Source of the DNA: JADJNY01 sp046349615
GTDB lineage: Bacteria > Planctomycetota > UBA1135 > GCA-002686595
Length of the DNA stretch: 64,000 nt
Assembly (NCBI GenBank): GCA_046349615.1
Contig: JAXMBZ010000008.1
Location: forward strand, 1-64,000
Direction: 5' to 3'
This document shows, piece after piece, positions 1 through 9,480 of the stretch (positions within the stretch are counted from its first letter, which is position 1; every line of letters begins with the position of its first letter). The position numbers were made by a program, and so were the translations under genes. The notes under the pieces are model-generated. The model worked only from the letters and a program-made list of their open reading frames with translations, searched no databases and had not been told where the DNA came from.

Positions 1-1159
1 CCGGCCGCGGCTCGCGCGTGATCGTCGCGAGCTCGTCGAGCACGGCTTCGATGCGCGGCCGCGCGAGCGCGTCGTCCCGATCGCGGCGCCGAGCGACGAG
101 CGCGAACGACGGCGCGAACACGGGGAAGAGCCCGAGCGCGCGCGCGGCGAGCTTGACGCGGTTCTTCTCTTCCATCGGCCCGATCGTGAGCTCGGGCCGC
201 TCCGCGTCGAGCGCGACGACGTGCGTGAAGTCGTTCCGGTGCGGGTACAGCGCGAACGCGCGCGTCGCGGCGAAGCGCGTTCGCGCGAGCGCGGCGCGGT
301 AGCCGCGGAGCGTGCGCTCGCCGCCCTCGGGCGCGAGCACCGCGCGCGCGTACTCGAGCGGCGTCGGCACCCAGAGGATCGCGCGGCGGCCGGTCGAGCG
401 CTTGTAGCCCAAGCGATTGTCCGCGATCACGAGCAGCTCGCCGCGCGCGACGCGCGCCGCTTCGTCGAGCGAGTGCCGCCAGTGCCCGCGCGCGTCGCGC
501 GTCGCGGCAATGCGGCCGTGGGGATCCCGCGTGCGATGCGCGCGCAGCGCGTCGGAGCCCGCGGCGAGCGCGTCCGTCGGGAGCTCCGCCGCGCGCGTGC
601 CGGGGAGCCCGTCCTCGTGCACGACGACGTCGAAGCGCGCGTCCGCGAAGGGGAGCCGCGCACCGTCGACGATCACCGTGCGCGTTCGGCCCGCGCTGTG
701 CGCGTCGTCGCGCATCCGCGCGAAGCGGGCGCGCTCGACCGACGTCTCGAGCACCGTGACGCGGAACCCCGCGTCGACGAGCGGCGCGATCGATCCCGAG
801 AGCGCGTTGCCCGCGAAGAGCAGCTCGCCTCCCTGCGACGCGAGCTCGACGAGCCACGCGCCGCGGCCCTCGCCGAGGAGCTGCATCAGCCGATCCGCGG
901 GCACCTCGTCGAGCGCGAGGAGCAGCTCCTCGAGCGCCTTCTTGAAAGTCACGCCCGCCGCGCTCGCCGCGAACGCGGGCGCGAATTCGCCGCGCGCGAG
1001 CGGCGCGGGCGCGTCGTCGCGCGCAAGATCCATCCGCAGGTCGAGCAGCGCTCCGTCGAGCGTGAAGTCGCACGCGCACGCCGCGCAGCGGAGCCCGCGC
1101 TCCCCCGGCACGAGCCCGCTCGCGCACGCCGGACACCGCACGTCGTCGAACTCGCTCAT
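1..1159 (-). CDS. SAM-dependent methyltransferase with N-terminal zinc ribbon (3' end outside window)
   Basis: The reading frame is open from ATG 1159 to the window edge, so the C-terminus is missing (386 codons visible). The protein opens with two CxxC pairs (CPAC near residue 9, CAAC near residue 25), a Trm112/YcaR-like zinc ribbon. Around residues 115-150 it has a class I methyltransferase core: the glycine loop LLFAGNALSG, an acidic strand end (VTVLETS) and a motif-II-like VDGARLPFADARFD. The last visible part (LYPHRNDFTHV, then GLFPVFAPSFA) resembles the region after the methyltransferase core in methyltransferases linked to envelope polysaccharides; that comparison is from memory. The substrate is unknown. 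The start overlaps the TGA of the membrane-protein gene upstream (ATGA), so the two are probably cotranscribed. Confidence 0.72.
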   Translation of the reverse strand, partial: MSEFDDVRCPACASGLVPGERGLRCAACACDFTLDGALLDLRMDLARDDAPAPLARGEFAPAFAASAAGVTFKKALEELLLALDEVPADRLMQLLGEGRGAWLVELASQGGELLFAGNALSGSIAPLVDAGFRVTVLETSVERARFARMRDDAHSAGRTRTVIVDGARLPFADARFDVVVHEDGLPGTRAAELPTDALAAGSDALRAHRTRDPHGRIAATRDARGHWRHSLDEAARVARGELLVIADNRLGYKRSTGRRAILWVPTPLEYARAVLAPEGGERTLRGYRAALARTRFAATRAFALYPHRNDFTHVVALDAERPELTIGPMEEKNRVKLAARALGLFPVFAPSFALVARRRDRDDALARPRIEAVLDELATITREPRP

Positions 1160-2412
1160 GCGGCGGGCAGCGTGCGCTCGTCCGGCGCGCCGACGAGCGC
1201 GACGAGCAAGGGGACGAGGGGCAGGAGCGGCAGCAACGCGCTCGGGAGGAGCGGCATGCCCTCCGCGACGAGGTTCCAGCTCGAATCGAGCGAACCGAGC
1301 GCGCCGAGCGATCCGAAGACGAGCATCGCTCCGACGGCGAGCGACTCGCGCGTGGTCGGCGCGATCCGTTCGCGCGGGTCGGGACGCGCGAGCACGAGCA
1401 CGCGCAGCGCGTACGCCGACGCGGCGATCGCGAGCGCCGGCACGAGGAACGCGACGAGCATCTCGCCGCGCGGAGGCGAGCTCTCGGGCTGGAGGAGTTC
1501 CGCTCCGAGGCGCAACGAGAGCGCGACCGCGATCGTCGCGCCGACCCCCGTCCAGAGCGCGGCCGTACGCCACGACGCCTTCGGGCTCCCCACGAAGAGC
1601 ACTCCGAGCGCGGTCGACACCGCGATCCACGTGTCCGGCGCGAACGCGACGGCCGACGAGAAGGCGAGCGCGGAGACGGCGAGCGCGCGGCGATCGCCGC
1701 GGCGGAACCACTCGACGCTCGCTCCCGCTCCAGCTCCGAACGCGAGCAGCACGAGCGTCGCGTCCCGATGCCCGACGAGCCCGCGCGCCAGGAAGATGAG
1801 CCACGCGAACCATGCGAGCGCGAGCGCGCGCGCGAGCGGACTCCGGCGCGCCGTCGCGAGCCCTTGGAAGACGAACACGACGAGCGCGAGCAGCGAGGCG
1901 ATGTGCAGTGCTTGTTCCCCGCGCGTCCCGTTCAGCGCGCCGAGCGCTCGGACGATGCGCTCGGTGAGGTCGACGTCGACCGAGCAGCTCGCGAAGCCGC
2001 ACGTGTCGACCGCCGTGAGCGTCCCTTGGGGCACGCCGAGCGCCGCCACCGCGCCGACGGCGGCGAGGACGAGGAGCGCTCGCACACCCGCGCCCGCGAC
2101 CGCCGTCCGCGGCGCATGCCGAGGCACGAGCGCGCCCGGCAGGAACGCAGCGCGTGCGGCCGCGACGAGGACCCACGGCGCGAGCATCGCCCACGCGGCG
2201 GGGTTCCAAACGCGGAGCGCTTCCGAAGCGAGCACCTGCGCCCCGCACACGAACATCCCGAGCAGATGGCTCGCCGCCCACGTCCCGGGCAGCTCCCCGA
2301 GCCCATGCCCCCCGATCCGTCCGACGGGAAGGAGCGCCAGGACCACACGCCCGACCGCGGCGACCGCGACGAGAACGAGCAGGGCCTGGAGGGTGTCGAG
2401 GAAGGAATCCAC
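1156..2412 (-). CDS. Polytopic integral membrane protein of unknown function
   Basis: This 418-residue protein is made mostly of hydrophobic segments (roughly 10 or more helices) separated by short charged loops. No catalytic motif or named family could be recognised. I chose GTG 2412 because GGGGAG lies a few bases upstream and the first helix (LQALLVLVAVAAVG) follows at once. A longer frame reaching 2550 would add a charged leader with no helix and would run up against the divergent sigma-factor gene. A periplasmic or luminal loop with two cysteines (CGFASC) follows the fourth helix or so. The stop overlaps the start of the methyltransferase gene by ATGA, suggesting translational coupling and perhaps a shared role in envelope lipid or glycan modification, which is inference. 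Confidence 0.7.
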   Translation of the reverse strand: MDSFLDTLQALLVLVAVAAVGRVVLALLPVGRIGGHGLGELPGTWAASHLLGMFVCGAQVLASEALRVWNPAAWAMLAPWVLVAAARAAFLPGALVPRHAPRTAVAGAGVRALLVLAAVGAVAALGVPQGTLTAVDTCGFASCSVDVDLTERIVRALGALNGTRGEQALHIASLLALVVFVFQGLATARRSPLARALALAWFAWLIFLARGLVGHRDATLVLLAFGAGAGASVEWFRRGDRRALAVSALAFSSAVAFAPDTWIAVSTALGVLFVGSPKASWRTAALWTGVGATIAVALSLRLGAELLQPESSPPRGEMLVAFLVPALAIAASAYALRVLVLARPDPRERIAPTTRESLAVGAMLVFGSLGALGSLDSSWNLVAEGMPLLPSALLPLLPLVPLLVALVGAPDERTLPAA

Positions 2413-2551
2413 GTCGCGCTCCCCGCCAGGGTAGAGGACCCGCCCCTCGCCCGGAAGCCGACGCCGTGCGTCCCTCGTCCGTTCGGCGAGCCCGCGCGAC
2501 TTTCTGCATTCCGCGCAACGCTTCCAGCGCGGAGGATAATCGAGAGGCACG

Positions 2552-5305
2552 ATGCGCGACGCCCGCTGGATCGAGCTCTTCGAACGCTACCGCTCCCAGA
2601 ACGACGTGGAGGCGCTCGCCCGCCTCTTCGACGAGGTCGCCCCGTCCCTCCTCAAGGTCGCGCGACACATCGACTCGCGCCGCGGCGAAGCGGAGGACCT
2701 CGTCCAGACGACGTTCCTCGTCGCGATCGAGCGCTCGGTGACGTACGACGCGACGCGGCCGCTCGTCCCGTGGCTGATGGGCATCCTGATCAACCAGTCG
2801 CGCATCGCGCGGCGGCGGCGGAAGGAACTCGTCGACGGCGGCGAGCACGAGACGAGCTCGGAGTCCACGCAGCACTCCGACATGGAGTCGAGCGAGCTCG
2901 CGAAGGCCGTCACGAAGGCGCTGTCGGAGCTGCCGGACACGTACCGCGAGGTGCTCATCGCGCACCTGCAGGAAGGCAAGAAGCCGCGCGACATCGCGCG
3001 CGAGCTCGGCCGGCCGCAGGGCACGGTGCGCGCGCAGCTCCACCGCGGGCTGCGCTTGATGCGCGACCTCCTCCCCGCGAGCTTCGCGCTCGGCTTCATC
3101 GGGTTGCTCGCGCCGCACTCGCTCGCGGCGGCGCGGCGCAACGTCCTCCTCGAGGCCGCCCGCCGCGCCGCGCTCGCGCCCGCGGCGCCGACCGCGGCTC
3201 CGCGCGCCTCGATTTCGACCTCCGCGGGCGTGCAGGGGATCTTCGTCCTGCTCGTGCTGCTCGCGGCGGGCGTGCTGTTCTGGGCGCGGTCGTCGTCCGT
3301 GGCGACGCCCGCGCTCGACGTCGCGCAATCGGCGCACGCGCGCGACGCGCCCGCGGACGCCGAGCTCGATCCGCTCGAGGCCGAGGTGCGCGGCGCGCGC
3401 GCGACCCGGGTCCGGCTCCTCGCGGCCGAGCCCGCGGGCGCGAGCTTCGACGCGAGCCTCGGCTCCGTCGTCGTCCGCGTCGGGCGTGTCGGGACGGAGG
3501 AGCCCGTCGCCGGCGCGCTCGTCAGCCTCGTGCCGTGGAGCGAGGAGCGCTGGTTCGACCACGTGCGCGACGCGCGCACGCGCGCGGACGGGAGCGTCGA
3601 GTTCGCCGGGCTGAAACCGGGCCTCGTCGGCGTGCACGTCGAGCGCGGCGAACAGTCACGCGTCGAGGTCGTCCCCGGGCGCGTGGTCGAGCTGACGGTC
3701 GTGATCCACCCGACGCTCGCGCTCGCGGGCCGCGTCGTCGACGAACGCGGGAAGGGCGTCGGCGGCGCCGAGGTCGCGCTCTACTACGCGGACGGCGCGC
3801 GCACGGACGACGCGCCGGTCGTCAGCGCGCCCGACGGCCGCTTCGAGTTCGCGCGCGCGGAATCGGGGCGTTTCCTCGGCGCGCGCGCGCCCGACCACGC
3901 TTCGAGCGCGCTGCTCGCGCTCGCGTCGCCCACGCTCACCGAGGACGCGCGCCGCGCGCCCGTCCTCGTCGTCGAACGCACCGTGCGGACGATCCAGGGC
4001 CGCGTCGTCGGTCCCGACGGCGCGCCGCTCGCGGGCGCGAGCCTCCGTGCGACGAGCGCGCTCCCCGTGCGCACGGTGTGGCGCGCGGACGGCGCTTCCG
4101 AGCGCGGCGTTCCGCCGACGACGTGCGCGAGCGCGGCCGACGGCACGTTCGCGCTGGAGGGGCTCCCGAGCGGCCCGCTCGACGTCGTCGTCGAGCGCGA
4201 CGGGTTCGCGCGTTGGACCACGCGGCTCGACGGACTCCCGTCGAGCGGCACTCGTTCGCTCGTCGTCGCGCTCGAGCGCGGAGCGATCGTGCGTGGACGC
4301 CTCGCGCTCCAGGGCGGCGGCGCCGCCGGTGGAGCCGAGGTCCTCGTCGACGACGGCGCGCTCCGCGTCGTCGCGGACGCGGACGGACGCTACGCGCTGC
4401 GCGTTCCGTCCGGCGGGCACGTGCTGCGCGCGCGCCGCAGCCGTTTCGCGGCCGCGGTCGAGACGAACGTGCTCCTCGCCGACGGCGAGGAGCGCATGCT
4501 CGACGCCGAGCTCGCGCCCGCGCCGACGATCCGCGGCCTCGCGCTCGGTCCGGCGGGGAATCCGCTCGTCGGCGTGCTCGTGCGCTGCCAGGTCGAGGGC
4601 CTCGACTCCTCCTCGAGCGGCGCGAACCCCGAGCCGTGGGCCGACCCGAGCTCCGACGTCGACGACCTCGTCCAGGTCGTGACGAACGCGCGCGGCGAGT
4701 TCGAGGTCCCGGCGTATGCGGGACGTCGTCACACGCTCGAGGCGCGGCGGCGCGCGCACTGGCGCGGCCCCGTGCAGGCGCGCGTCGAGCACGTCGAGGC
4801 TGGGCGCAAGGACGTCGAGCTCGTCGCCGGCGCGCGCAACGCGTGGATCGTCGGACAGATCCTGGAATCGAACGGGTCTCCGCTCGCGGCGGGACAGGTG
4901 TACGCGCCCGGCGGCACGCGCACGGACAGCGCGCGCGCGGTGGTCGACGGCGCGAACGGCTGCTTCCGCATCGGGCCGCTCTTCCCGGGCGCGCATCGGC
5001 TCGTCTTGTGCCGCGCGGGCGAGCCGCCGATGGAGCTCGGGACGTTCGACGTCGAAGCGAACGCGGAGCGCGACGCGGGGCCGCTCGTGCTCGCGGCGCC
5101 GACGCGCGTCGAACTGCGCGGACGCGGACCGTTCACGCTCCTCGGCGCGGACGGCATCGAGCGCGCGCTCGTCGAGGTCGAACACGACCGTTGGACGAGC
5201 GAGCGCGTTCCGACGGGCGAGTACGACGTCTTGCGCGATTCGGTGCGCACGGGCGCGCGGGTCCACGCGTGCTCGAACGCCGCCGCGGTGCTCGACGTCG
5301 AGTGA
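2552..5305 (+). CDS. ECF sigma factor fused to a transmembrane helix and CnaB-like (carboxypeptidase regulatory) repeats
   Basis: The 917-residue chain starts as an ordinary ECF sigma factor. Region 2 lies at about residues 20-95 (EAEDLVQTTF, then WLMGILINQSRIARRRR) and region 4 at about 120-172 (LSELPDTYREVLIAHL, then IARELGRPQGTVRAQLHRGL). After a Pro/Ala linker comes one membrane helix (about 229-245, GIFVLLVLLAAGVLFWA). The rest, about 650 residues, would lie outside the cytoplasm. It consists of repeated Ig-like carboxypeptidase-regulatory/CnaB units, recognisable from recurring GRVVDERGKGVGGAEV and GRVVGPDGAPLAGASL. No anti-sigma gene is adjacent, so the ectodomain itself may hold or release the sigma domain; that is inference. 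GGAGG at 2531 and GAGAGG at 2542 precede ATG 2552. The gene ends before a strong hairpin. Confidence 0.88.
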   Translation: MRDARWIELFERYRSQNDVEALARLFDEVAPSLLKVARHIDSRRGEAEDLVQTTFLVAIERSVTYDATRPLVPWLMGILINQSRIARRRRKELVDGGEHETSSESTQHSDMESSELAKAVTKALSELPDTYREVLIAHLQEGKKPRDIARELGRPQGTVRAQLHRGLRLMRDLLPASFALGFIGLLAPHSLAAARRNVLLEAARRAALAPAAPTAAPRASISTSAGVQGIFVLLVLLAAGVLFWARSSSVATPALDVAQSAHARDAPADAELDPLEAEVRGARATRVRLLAAEPAGASFDASLGSVVVRVGRVGTEEPVAGALVSLVPWSEERWFDHVRDARTRADGSVEFAGLKPGLVGVHVERGEQSRVEVVPGRVVELTVVIHPTLALAGRVVDERGKGVGGAEVALYYADGARTDDAPVVSAPDGRFEFARAESGRFLGARAPDHASSALLALASPTLTEDARRAPVLVVERTVRTIQGRVVGPDGAPLAGASLRATSALPVRTVWRADGASERGVPPTTCASAADGTFALEGLPSGPLDVVVERDGFARWTTRLDGLPSSGTRSLVVALERGAIVRGRLALQGGGAAGGAEVLVDDGALRVVADADGRYALRVPSGGHVLRARRSRFAAAVETNVLLADGEERMLDAELAPAPTIRGLALGPAGNPLVGVLVRCQVEGLDSSSSGANPEPWADPSSDVDDLVQVVTNARGEFEVPAYAGRRHTLEARRRAHWRGPVQARVEHVEAGRKDVELVAGARNAWIVGQILESNGSPLAAGQVYAPGGTRTDSARAVVDGANGCFRIGPLFPGAHRLVLCRAGEPPMELGTFDVEANAERDAGPLVLAAPTRVELRGRGPFTLLGADGIERALVEVEHDRWTSERVPTGEYDVLRDSVRTGARVHACSNAAAVLDVE

Positions 5306-5339
5306 GCGCGCTCGCGCGCGCGGCGCTCCCGATGGGGCA

Positions 5340-5363
5340 GGAGCCGGCTCGGTAGCCGGCTCC
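5340..5363. terminator. Hairpin between convergent genes
   Basis: A perfect 10-bp stem (GGAGCCGGCT / AGCCGGCTCC) closes a CGGT loop. It sits between the stop of the sigma-fusion gene and the stop of the convergent secreted-protein gene, so it could serve both. No long T-run follows on either strand. Confidence 0.6.
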
Positions 5364-5400
5364 CGCGCTCTCTTCCCATCGTCTCTCTATCAGGAGTGCA

Positions 5401-5991
5401 TCAGACCGGAGGGAGCGGACGACGCTCCAGCTTCGGAGGCGCGTCGCCCTTCGGCCTGTTGCTCGGAGTCACCACGGGCACGTGCGTCGGAGCGCACGCG
5501 GGCGCGGCGAGGTTCGCTTCGGCGCCGGCGCGCAGCGCGGCGGGGAGCACGGTGAGTTCGCGCTCGACGAGCGTGAGCTCGCTGCCGGCCTGCGACCAGA
5601 CGGTCGCGACGCCGGCGTGGTTCTGGATCCAGAAGGTGCGCTCGCCGTTCGCGAGCACGCCGGAGAGGTCGAGCTCGCCGGTGAAGCTCCACACGCCCGC
5701 GTCGCAGGTGAGGAGCTCGAGCCGCACGTTCTGCAGCGCGTCGCGCGGGTAGTCGAACTCGAGGCTCGCGCCGGCGCCGAGCGGGCGCAGGCTCTTCTGA
5801 TCGTTGCGCGCGTCGACGAAGACGACGAGCTGCGGCACGTTCGAGAAGTTGCGCGCGACGAGGTGCGTGGGGGTCACGTGCACGCCCGCCTGCACGGCGA
5901 CGCTGCCGTCCTGCGCCAGAGCGGGGAACTCGAGCGGCGTGGCGGACGGGAGCGCCGTGCAGAGCACGGACGCGAAGAGGCTGAACGACAT
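5401..5991 (-). CDS. Small secreted protein of unknown function
   Basis: This 196-residue protein starts at ATG 5991, which has AAGGAG six bases upstream on the coding strand. The leader MSFSLFASVLCTALPSATPLE is a plausible signal peptide. The mature part is beta-rich (FSNVPQLVVFVDARND, FWIQNHAGVATVWSQ) with two cysteines, and it ends in a Pro/Lys/Arg-rich tail. No family was recognised. An upstream ATG at 6147 in the same frame lacks a ribosome-binding site and would bury the signal peptide, so I rejected it. The gene converges on the sigma-fusion gene and diverges from the 6334-9440 gene. Confidence 0.65.
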   Translation of the reverse strand: MSFSLFASVLCTALPSATPLEFPALAQDGSVAVQAGVHVTPTHLVARNFSNVPQLVVFVDARNDQKSLRPLGAGASLEFDYPRDALQNVRLELLTCDAGVWSFTGELDLSGVLANGERTFWIQNHAGVATVWSQAGSELTLVERELTVLPAALRAGAEANLAAPACAPTHVPVVTPSNRPKGDAPPKLERRPLPPV

Positions 5992-6333
5992 GCGGTCTCC
6001 TTCGATGCCGCGGGAGGGGGACTCTCCTCGGCACGCACCCCTTCGGAAAAAAAGGCCGGGTGACTTGAGGGGGAAGTCGGGGGAAATCTCCGTTCTCGGG
6101 AGGGTGAGGGACTCGCGCCCGCCTGCTGCACGCCCGAATGGGGCCACCGCGCGGGGGTGCCTGACTGCTTTGCAGGTCGCTTTGACCGCTGGTCATGGGC
6201 CCCTGGGCGTCGGAGAGGGCGTGGGAATCGCCAGAGTACGATGCTGGACGCCCCTCCCGAGCCCGGCTGGGGGGCGATAGCATTGAAGTGGACGGTCTCG
6301 ATCCACCGCCACCTCGTTCTTCCGGAGGTCCGA
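5992..6333. other. Divergent intergenic region
   Basis: These 342 bases separate two divergent secreted-protein genes and contain no convincing gene. A TTGACC box occurs at 6182-6187 but no matching -10 box could be placed, so no promoter is called. The right end carries the GGAGG (6324-6328) that serves ATG 6334. Confidence 0.5.
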
Positions 6334-9300
6334 ATGCTCTCGCATCCGTTCGCGGCTCTCTCTCTCTCTCTCTCTCTCTCTCCTTGACTAGCGCGCCTGC
6401 GCTCGCCCGCGCCCAGCACGTATCGCCTGGGCCGACGCCCATTCTGCCGCTCGTTCACTTCACCGCGTCCTACCCGTACGGTGGTCAATCCGCGATGGCC
6501 GTCAGCACGGACGAGAAACGTGCCTTCATCGCGACGGGTGCCGCCATCGCCGTGGTCGACGTGGACACGATCACGTCGGGCGTCGCACCGCCGCGCCTGG
6601 CGAGCTTCGAGCTCCCGGATTGCGCGGCCGTGAGCATGGTGTACGACAAGCTCTCGAACACGCCGCACCGCCTGTTCATTGCGGGGGGGACGAATGGTCT
6701 CTGGCGCGTCGATCTGTGTCCGTGGTACTTCGACCCCTCGCAGCCTCCCTGCGGCGACTCGTATTACTCGGCCCCGAGCGCGACGGCGCCGGTTCTCATG
6801 GATCTCATGGAAGGTCCGAGCTTCGAGCGTGCTCGCTGTGTCGACCTCTGCATCGTGCCGAACAACACGGCCGCAGGTGGCGCTCTACTCCTCGCCGTTT
6901 TCGCTTCGCGGAGCGATACGCTTGCTCCTCCCGCATCGATCGGCCCGTCTCAACTGCGTGCCTACAAGCTCAACAACGATGCGAAGGGAACGTGGACACC
7001 GTACGGAACTCCGCTCGTGCTCGCGTCCTTGCCCGCCTTGCCCAGCGGACCGGCGGCAACGGTCGCCATCGCCACTGCCATCGCGGCGGATCCAGGTGAT
7101 CCCAATCACGTCTACGTCGCGCTGAACAAGGACGGCCTCGTCCGGGTCGACATCAGCGGCTCAACGTTCAGCTACGAGCGTTTGGCCCGCCCGGGCTGTG
7201 CGCTTTCCAACTGCACGGATGGCGAGGCTGTCCGCGATCTCGCGATCGCGCGCAGCGCGACTCAGGGCTCGTTCCTCTACGCCGCGTTCGAGTATGCGGG
7301 GGTCGTGGAGTACAGGATTGCCACGGGCAGTTCGCCGTCGACGTGGCAGTACCAAGTCCTGCCCCCGCCCGTCCCGACGCCGGCGGGCTGGAACGAGCAC
7401 TTCACCGAGCGAGTGGCCGCAGTGGGGACCGGAACGGATCTCATCTACTTCGCGGCCGCGCGACAAGGTCAGGCCGCTTACACGCAGGAGAGATCGGCTC
7501 CGTTCCGAAATACTGGGCACTGGGATGGTCTCTGCTTGGCGTACAACATTCCGGATCCCAACGGTCCCGGCAACAGCTCCGTTTCGGCTGGCGAAGTAGA
7601 TTGGTACTCGCGCGATACGACTGTCTCCGCTCTTTCGCGCAACGTCATGCACTCGAGCCCCTACGCCGAGTATTGGGGCTCGCTCTTGCTGCGCAAGCGC
7701 ACCAGCACGACCTACCGGCTCTATGCGTGCAGCGAAAAGGGCGGCACGGTCGTGCGCGAGCTGAACACACCCTCCAACTGGACTGTGAGCGGGCAGTACC
7801 TCGATCGGCTCTTTGCCGCCGGGGACGGTGTGGTTTCCACCGTGAACCCTGGGATAGTCCATGCCGGGCTCGACGGACCGCCGCTGGCGGGATACCAGGA
7901 AGCGGGAATGCTCTTCATCACGCCTGGGCCGGTCGTGGACATCGTGCCGCTCGCGGGCACGCTTGGTGTCTGTGGCGGTAGTCCGCCGCTGCCCTCGTGC
8001 GGGCAGGATCCCCCCAATCCGTTTGTCGGTGGTCTGCTGGGAGGAGTTCGGTGGACCTACCCGGCTAGCTCCGGCAGGGAGTGGTTCTTGGCGGGGGATC
8101 GGATTCTCCAAAAGGGGAGCGCGGACTGCGCGTCCTTGGTGGGTACGTGCGATGATCCGTGCACGCCGACGAGTTGGAGTGAGGATGAGATCTTCCCCGC
8201 GGACACGACGATTGGTTGGAGGCTCGCGTCGATGACTCCGGCCTTCCCGAGTGGCGGTCCGGTTCCCACGTTCAATTCGCTGCAGATGCAGTGGTGGCAG
8301 TTGTCGCAGCCATCGGCAGTCGATGCGATGGCTTCACCCGACCTCAAGTCCGAGTCGACGGCCTACGTCTCAGCGATGGTGGTTCCTGGCGGTGCCGCGG
8401 GAATGCCCAAGCTGATGCTGGGGATGCGCCACGGGTCGCGAACGGGGCTGAAGATCCTCCGGATGCAGGACGTCATGAACAAGGTCCTGGCGAGCTGCGG
8501 TGGAATCGGCAACGGGCAGACGGTCATTCTGGGCGAGAACCTTGGATCTACAGGCAATCCAATCTGGGATCCTCCCTTCGATGAACCGCTGACCCATATT
8601 GAGTTCGAGGATCCAGGTCCGCAACTCGATCCGTGCGTGCAGTGGGTTCCCTGCGGCGATCCCGGTCACAAAGTGAAGCTTCTACCGCAGTCCCGCGGGA
8701 CCGTCGCGCGCGTCACCGACGATCAAGGCGCTGCGCGCTGGATTGCCCTCATCACGACAGGGTTCGTGGCTGCGCATCCTAACCCGCAGACACCAATAAC
8801 GAATCCTCCAATCAGTCAGAGTCCAGCCTGTCAATGGGAGCAGGACTTCGGATCTCCCATGGCCGTAGTATTCGACGTCACCGATGCAGCGGAAAGCACG
8901 CCAGGGACGCCGTTGCCTCCCGCCCAGCTCTTGCGGGTGCTCCTTGGACCGCCAGGAGTCGAAGGTTACACCTGGTGCGTTCGAACGAAGACTTACGTGT
9001 CGCCTTCGCCCTTCGCGGGGAAGACGTTTGCCTTCGTCGGTGACATGTACGGACACTTGTGGGTGCACGATATCTCGGGCGGACCCGCAGGCACGAACCA
9101 GTTGTACCCTCCGGCTTCCAATCCCTATCGACCGCCTCAGATGTCGTCTTGGACCCCGACGCTTCGGCCAGTCGGCCACGTGGATCTGCCGCGAGACCCA
9201 ATGGACGGGAGCTACGTGAACTTCGTCGACATCGAGATCGACGGCGACTGGGCCTACTGTGCCACCGGGCGCGGAGGGGTCTTCGTGATCAACATCTCCA

Positions 9301-9440
9301 ATCCCACCCTCCCCACGACTGATGTGGTGCTCGACACGCCCGGGCTGGCGCTGGGTGTGACCGTGCGCGTGGATGCGGCAGGCAACAAGCAGTTGGTAGT
9401 AGGCGATTCACTGTGTGGGATGCGCTTGTACAGCCAGTGA
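6334..9440 (+). CDS. Large secreted LVIVD/beta-propeller-like protein, currently frameshifted at a (CT)13 tract
   Basis: The body, in frame from about 6388 to 9440, is a protein of about 1,020 residues with propeller-type repeats. Its final repeat (VNFVDIEIDGDWAYCATGRG, then VFVINISNPTLP) matches the LVIVD pattern. It has many paired cysteines, as expected for export. The only start with a good ribosome-binding site is ATG 6334 (GGAGG five bases upstream). It encodes MLSHPFAALSLSLS and then hits TGA 6385 because the CT tract is out of register. Losing one CT unit would join it to LTSAPALARAQ, giving a proper signal peptide. The alternative in-frame ATG 6195 gives a hydrophilic leader with no ribosome-binding site. 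Codon use is less GC-biased than in the neighbours. The gene may be phase-variable, or the tract may be a sequencing error. Confidence 0.7.
6356..6382 (+). repeat. (CT)13 dinucleotide tract inside a signal-peptide coding region
   Basis: Thirteen CT units plus one C run uninterrupted from codon 8 of the frame opened by ATG 6334. They encode alternating Leu-Ser, which suits the hydrophobic core of a signal peptide in either register. Such tracts slip during replication, and here a change of minus one or plus two units restores the full reading frame. Confidence 0.95.
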
Positions 9441-9480
9441 GTCCGTCGATGACCCGAATCACCCAGCAGGGTAAGCACAC

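Noticed and set aside
1768..5355. Very long plus-strand open frame of about 1,195 codons overlapping the sigma-fusion gene
   Set aside because: It is Arg-rich without domains, and the sigma factor in the neighbouring frame has clear motifs. It is a shadow of high GC.
6195..6333. ATG 6195 as the real start of the large propeller gene
   Set aside because: It gives a hydrophilic leader with no ribosome-binding site, while ATG 6334 has GGAGG at the right distance and would encode a signal peptide.
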